DNA from: Candidatus Yanofskybacteria bacterium RIFCSPHIGHO2_01_FULL_44_17
GTDB lineage: Bacteria; Patescibacteriota; Minisyncoccia; 2-02-FULL-40-12; IGHO2-01-FULL-4-A
Direction: 5' to 3'
Assembly (NCBI GenBank): GCA_001794195.1
Contig: MGJI01000013.1
Coordinates: 1-34,055 of the forward strand
Length of the DNA stretch: 34,055 bases
Shown here: positions 31,354 to 34,055 of the stretch, one piece after another
How the letters are laid out: each line of letters starts with the position of its first letter
Position numbering within the stretch: the stretch's first letter is position 1
Made by a program: the position numbers and the translations under genes
The notes under the pieces: generated by a model
What the model was told of the DNA's origin: nothing
Databases searched by the model: none
What the model saw: the letters and a program-made list of their open reading frames with translations, nothing else

Positions 31354-32027
31354 TATCTTCCGTTGTGAGATTGATCTCGGACAATTCTTCCCTTATCCAT
31401 ACTCACGACCCTGCGTCCAATCCTATTAACTATATTGGTATCGTGAGTAGCCAATACCACGGTCGTGCCTAATTCATTAATTTTCAATAGTAATTCTACC
31501 ACGTCATAGCTATTTACCAAATCCAAATTGCCCGTCGGTTCATCGGCCAGCAATATCTTGGGCCTATGTATCATCGCTCGAGCAATAGCTAATCTCTGTT
31601 TCTCGCCGCCGGACATCTGGTCTGGAAAACTATCCAGCTTATTCTTGAGGCCGACAATGCCTAATATTTGAGGCGCATCTTTTTCTATTTCTTCCTGGCC
31701 AGCACCCGATACTTCCATCGCAAAAGCCACATTCTCATATGCGGTTTTTTTGGACAACAGCTTAAAATCCTGGTAAACGGTTCCTATTTTCCGACGCAGA
31801 TATGGAATGTCATTATCTTTGATCTCTGATAGATCAATTCCTTCAACCGATATGCTACCGGACGTCGGCCTCTCTTCCTTGGTCAGCATCTTGAGCAGAG
31901 TTGACTTGCCTGCGCCTGAGACTCCCACTAGACACACAAACTCGCCCGGCTTAATCTCCAGGTCTATATTATCCAATACAATATCATGCGGCTCGTAGAT
32001 TTTTTTAACTTTGTGTAATTTAATCAC
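31344..32027 (-). CDS. ftsE: Cell-division ABC ATPase FtsE
   Basis: 227 codons from a GTG that shares one base with the prfB stop (TAGTG). Walker A GVSGAGKST (35-43), Q-loop in TVYQDFKLL, signature MSGGEKQR (about 138-145), Walker B KILLADEPTGNLD and the switch His in LATHD. It is the ATPase partner of FtsX in the division machinery. Its last codons lie inside a palindromic element, and ftsX is not adjacent. Confidence 0.94.
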   Translation of the reverse strand: MIKLHKVKKIYEPHDIVLDNIDLEIKPGEFVCLVGVSGAGKSTLLKMLTKEERPTSGSISVEGIDLSEIKDNDIPYLRRKIGTVYQDFKLLSKKTAYENVAFAMEVSGAGQEEIEKDAPQILGIVGLKNKLDSFPDQMSGGEKQRLAIARAMIHRPKILLADEPTGNLDLVNSYDVVELLLKINELGTTVVLATHDTNIVNRIGRRVVSMDKGRIVRDQSHNGRYVI

Positions 32028-33092
32028 TATTTTGTAATTTCCGCTTCAATAAATTCATCCAGTTCTCCGCCAAGCACCTTCTCCGGTTGGCTGGACTCAA
32101 CTCCGGTACGATGATCTTTAACTTGTTTGTAGGGGTTAAGAACGTAAGAACGGATCTGGCTGCCCCACTCTATTTCTTTACCTTGGGTTTCAGCACGTAA
32201 TTCTGTCAATTCTTTGACTTGTGTTTCTTCCATCAATTGGGCCAAGCGCGATTTTAGTAATTGCATAGCCTTCTCCTTGTTTTGGGCCTGCGATCGCTCC
32301 GACTGAACGGCAACTGCAATATTTGTAGGGATGTGTGTAACGCGCACGGCAGTTTCCAGCTTATTAACGTTTTGACCGCCTGGACCCGATGAACGAAATG
32401 TATCTATTCTTAAATCCTTGGCGTCAATCTCTATTTTAACATCTTCTATTTCCGGCAATATATCGACAAGAGCAAAAGAAGTATGCCTCATTCCTTTGGC
32501 AGAAAAGGGAGAAATGCGGACAAGGCGGTGAACTCCGGCTTCTCCCTTTAAGTACCCGTAAGCATAGCGTCCGGCTATTTCTATCACTGCGCTCTTGGTG
32601 CCGTCCTGTTCACCGAATGTCTGATGTAAAATAACAAAACCGAGGCCGTTCTGCTCACAATACTTTTGATACATTCTCAAAAGCGTTGAGGCCCAATCTT
32701 GTGCATCAACCCCGCCGGCGCCTGAATAAACATGCAATAAGGCGTTGCCGCGATCATATCTACCCGACAGGAACACGCCGACGTATTGTTTGCCGAATTC
32801 CTTTTTTAACTTTTTAATTTCTGCTTCTTTGCTTGCAATCTTTTCGTCGTCTATTTTTATGTAGTCGCCGAGCCTTTCATCAAAATTATCCCAAAAAGAC
32901 ACTTCTTCTTTAAGTCCGTTAAGTTCTTTGGACAACATCCCGGCCCGCTCGTGGTCTTTCCAAAAATCGGGGGATTGCATCTGAAACTCTAGGTCGCTAA
33001 TTTTTAAGCGTGCGCCGCCTAAGTCAAAGCCTCTCCCGGATTGCCGGGAGTTTCGCCTGCATGTCTTCGAGTATTCGCCGCAGATCCTGCAT
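32027..33092 (-). CDS. prfB: Peptide chain release factor 2 with programmed +1 frameshift
   Basis: The main frame from 33025 to the TAG at 32027-32029 encodes the RF2 body: the tripeptide anticodon SPF in RLVRISPFSAKGMRHTS, and GGQ in SSGPGGQNVNKLETAVRV. The gene really starts at ATG 33092: 22 codons (MQDLRRILEDMQAKLPAIRE and RL) reach CTT TGA C at 33029-33023. A +1 slip on CTT reads GAC and continues as LDLGGARLKISDLEFQ into the main frame, 354 residues in total. A GGGAG three bases before the CTT gives the SD-like stimulator, as in the classic bacterial case. It reads UGA and UAA, supporting standard stop use. Confidence 0.93.
33033..33050 (-). promoter_or_regulatory. Hairpin just upstream of the prfB frameshift site
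   Basis: CTCCCGG (33050-33044), loop CAAT, CCGGGAG (33039-33033) in the mRNA, ending three bases before the CTT TGA slip site. It contains the SD-like GGGAG, so folding would hide it, which could tune frameshifting. Confidence 0.55.
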
Positions 33093-33098
33093 GATTTA

Positions 33099-33107
33099 AT
33101 TATAACA
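33099..33107 (-). promoter_or_regulatory. Extended -10 promoter of prfB, leaderless
   Basis: TGTTATAAT on the minus strand (33107-33099) is followed by six bases and the ATG at 33092, so transcription should start on the start codon. Confidence 0.6.
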
Positions 33108-33118
33108 AAATTTCCTCA

Positions 33119-33158
33119 AATCAAAAAGCGTCCGCCGCCTGGCGGACGCTTTTTGATT
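33119..33158. terminator. Strong bidirectional terminator upstream of prfB
   Basis: AATCAAAAAGCGTCCGCC (33119-33136), loop GCCT, GGCGGACGCTTTTTGATT (33141-33158): an 18-bp perfect stem with T-runs on both strands. It isolates the prfB-ftsE transcript from the tRNA unit. Confidence 0.85.
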
Positions 33159-33163
33159 TTGGA

Positions 33164-33268
33164 GCCGGAGGTGAGAGTCGGCTTCGGCTCTCGTAGGCTT
33201 CCGCCAACTCGGCCTAGCCACCGCCTCGCGGCGCTCCTCGCCAAATACTCGTCGCGCATCGCTCCGGC
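33164..33268 (-). other. tRNA-like unit bounded by copies of the tRNA-Thr acceptor ends
   Basis: On the minus strand this 105-base unit starts with GCCGGAG (33268) and ends with CTCCGGC (33164), the same acceptor ends as the adjacent tRNA-Thr. The 3' part GAGCCGGAGGTGAGAGTCG (plus-strand 33162-33180) is identical over 19 bases to the tRNA 3' end at 33303-33321. The interior is GC-rich with several small hairpins and no ordinary cloverleaf. It is a rearranged tRNA copy or a palindromic insertion in one, not a functional tRNA as far as I can fold it. Confidence 0.55.
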
Positions 33269-33323
33269 GTTCGACTCTCAACTCAAAATAAGCAGTTATT
33301 TTGAGCCGGAGGTGAGAGTCGAA
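33269..33323. repeat. Inverted repeat overlapping the tRNA-Thr 3' end
   Basis: GTTCGACTCTCA and CTCAAAATAA (33269-33290) pair with TTATTTTGAG (33296-33305) and TGAGAGTCGAAC (33312-33323), with the CCGGAG of the acceptor bulged out. In the precursor RNA this would compete with the T-arm and acceptor of tRNA-Thr. Confidence 0.55.
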
Positions 33324-33376
33324 CTCACGACCTCTACTTTACGAAAGTATTGCTCTGCCAACTGAGCTACTCCGGC
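33304..33376 (-). tRNA. tRNA-Thr (anticodon CGT)
   Basis: Full cloverleaf on the minus strand: acceptor GCCGGAG/CTCCGGC, D-arm GCTC-AGTTGGCA-GAGC, anticodon loop TTCGTAA with anticodon CGT, T-arm GTGAG-TTCGACT-CTCAC, discriminator T. CCA is not encoded. It reads ACG. Confidence 0.93.
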
Positions 33377-33407
33377 ACTAGACATATCCTAATACCGAAT
33401 ACGAAAA

Positions 33408-33430
33408 TTTAAAAGCCGGGGGTCCCGGCT
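33408..33430 (-). terminator. Terminator of the 33435-33902 gene
   Basis: AGCCGGG (33414-33420), loop GGT, CCCGGCT (33424-33430); on the minus strand it is followed by TTTAAATTTT. It separates the membrane protein from tRNA-Thr. Confidence 0.7.
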
Positions 33431-33434
33431 AATT

Positions 33435-33902
33435 CTAAAAGTGATCGTATCGCCTACTCGCCCTGCGAGTCTCGCTAAAAAAACACAGGCCAATAAGTAT
33501 GAAGCAGATGCCCGCAAAAAACACGTTTTGATTATTAAACCCTATCACTCGGCCGACTGCCTCTCTTGCGGGATGTATGACTCCAACATCAAAGGGCAGA
33601 AAAAAGCTATTCCAAAAAATAAATGGCAAAATAATGGCTCCGAGCGCCCAATTTGCGACCCAGACTTCCCTTCGCCATCTGCGCGATCTTGGCATATCAA
33701 ATGACATGCCGGAAGGCGACAACAACGTCGCAATAATCGGTGCCCAAAACCAACTGGCTACTTCTGGTTCCAAATAATCCGGCCCGGTTGCAGCCATCGC
33801 CCAAACAATAAACCACTGGATTAAAAAAAATAGCGGAACATGGTTGCCGACAAACTTATTGGCTGAATCAAATATACTATGAAATCTGTGAAATCTATCC
33901 AT
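33435..33902 (-). CDS. Small multi-pass membrane protein, function unknown
   Basis: 155 codons from the ATG at 33902, four bases after AGAGG; a frame from TTG 33923 is longer but begins at the predicted transcript start. Three or four hydrophobic helices (about 21-40, 53-65, 82-100, 126-145: VPLFFLIQWFIVWAMAATG, WALGAIILPFIFWNSFFLPF, NVFFAGICFILIGLCFF). A conserved-looking head MDRFHRFHSIFDSANKFVGNH. No family recognised. Confidence 0.6.
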   Translation of the reverse strand: MDRFHRFHSIFDSANKFVGNHVPLFFLIQWFIVWAMAATGPDYLEPEVASWFWAPIIATLLSPSGMSFDMPRSRRWRREVWVANWALGAIILPFIFWNSFFLPFDVGVIHPAREAVGRVIGFNNQNVFFAGICFILIGLCFFSETRRASRRYDHF

Positions 33903-33932
33903 GAGACCTCTCTTTTCAAACAACTTATTATG

Positions 33933-33961
33933 AGTATAACACTTATTATAAAACTAGTCAA
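33933..33961 (-). promoter_or_regulatory. Promoter of the 33435-33902 gene
   Basis: TTGACT (33961-33956), 17-base spacer, TATACT (33938-33933) on the minus strand; start near 33926. Confidence 0.7.
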
Positions 33962-33995
33962 ATATTACGTAATGGCTCAATACCTTGGCAACACC

Positions 33996-34020
33996 CCCGG
34001 TTTAAAATGTATAAACTGGG
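33996..34020. repeat. 9-bp inverted repeat before the right-edge gene
   Basis: CCCGGTTTA (33996-34004) and TAAACTGGG (34012-34020) are complementary except for one G-U pair. It sits directly upstream of the ATG at 34025 and could be an operator or the end of an insertion sequence. Confidence 0.4.
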
Positions 34021-34024
34021 AGTT

Positions 34025-34055
34025 ATGCCATATACAACAAATCCCCACCTGCCCA
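34025..34055 (+). CDS. Start of a likely IS481-type transposase or HTH protein, cut by the window edge
   Basis: ATG at 34025 preceded by GGGAG, then MPYTTNPHLP in frame to the edge. I recall this N-terminus from helix-turn-helix/integrase-type transposases in Patescibacteria, but only ten residues are visible, so the identity rests on memory. The inverted repeat just upstream would fit an element end. Confidence 0.4.
   Translation, partial: MPYTTNPHLP

Noticed and set aside
33096-33281. 61-codon minus-strand frame rich in Arg
   Set aside because: It is a translation of the tRNA-like unit and the terminator stem; the GC-rich palindromes create the open frame.
1-34055. CRISPR arrays, rRNA genes, prophage genes
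   Set aside because: No regularly spaced repeats, no rRNA-like stretch and no capsid, tail or terminase-like protein seen.

Overview
The window looks like a piece of a small-genome bacterium of the Candidate Phyla Radiation (Patescibacteria, probably a Parcubacteria-type lineage). The clues are a large exported surface protein with the 'KRLFLNPVIF...' block I associate with Parcubacteria, many short single-domain genes, very tight minus-strand operons, several apparently leaderless promoters, structural tRNA genes without an encoded CCA, and many conserved but unnamed small proteins. TGA is a normal stop here: many genes end in it and an RF2 gene is present. The lineage call is an inference from gene content, not a phylogeny.

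Layout. 1-1546: 5' part of a surface-layer-like protein running off the left edge. 1547-2488: a 0.94 kb non-coding stretch with two perfect DnaA boxes and a 24-bp hairpin. 2489-3566: a small membrane protein and a winged-helix protein. 3755-4158: a lipoprotein with a textbook promoter and terminator. 4161-7266: a three-gene overlapping glycoside operon (GH1, EamA transporter, anchored clan GH-A glycosidase); the GH1 gene carries an in-frame palindromic insertion. 7373-8286: a beta-barrel-like exported protein. 8289-8956: a CPBP-family gene with a C-terminal frameshift. 9068-9907: a leaderless RMD1/DUF155 protein. 9928-13419: amine oxidase, dUTPase, MsrB, MsrA and an exported DUF4214-like protein. 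13552-23634: a long minus-strand run of redox and signalling genes (peroxiredoxin, DoxX, PPOX-fold protein, response regulator, CBS-PAS histidine kinase, SDR, VKOR, DsbA-like thioredoxin, cupin, a 52-aa Met/Gly/Trp microprotein, a CPD-type metal ATPase) followed by typA. 23814-28085: small orphan genes, a transglutaminase-like protein, a GIY-YIG protein, tRNA-Gln and an HU-like protein. 28220-29074: a catalytic-domain-only class IIb aminoacyl-tRNA synthetase homologue. 29126-33092: ftsX, a CorA-like membrane protein, ftsE and prfB with a programmed +1 frameshift. 33119-33376: a strong terminator, a rearranged tRNA-like unit and tRNA-Thr. 33435-33902: a membrane protein. 34025-end: the start of a likely transposase or HTH gene.

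How it works together. The central block combines extracytoplasmic disulfide formation (DsbA plus VKOR), methionine repair (MsrA, MsrB), peroxide removal (Bcp) and metal export, which suits a cell exposed to oxidants. The glycoside operon suggests uptake or processing of small glycosides. The prfB-ftsE-ftsX group is a conserved bacterial cell-division and translation cluster, here interrupted by an extra membrane protein and a palindromic element. Palindromic structures recur across the window: inside GH1, after msrA, after the 2489 gene, between ftsE and its neighbour, and beside tRNA-Thr. They are the most distinctive DNA-level feature.
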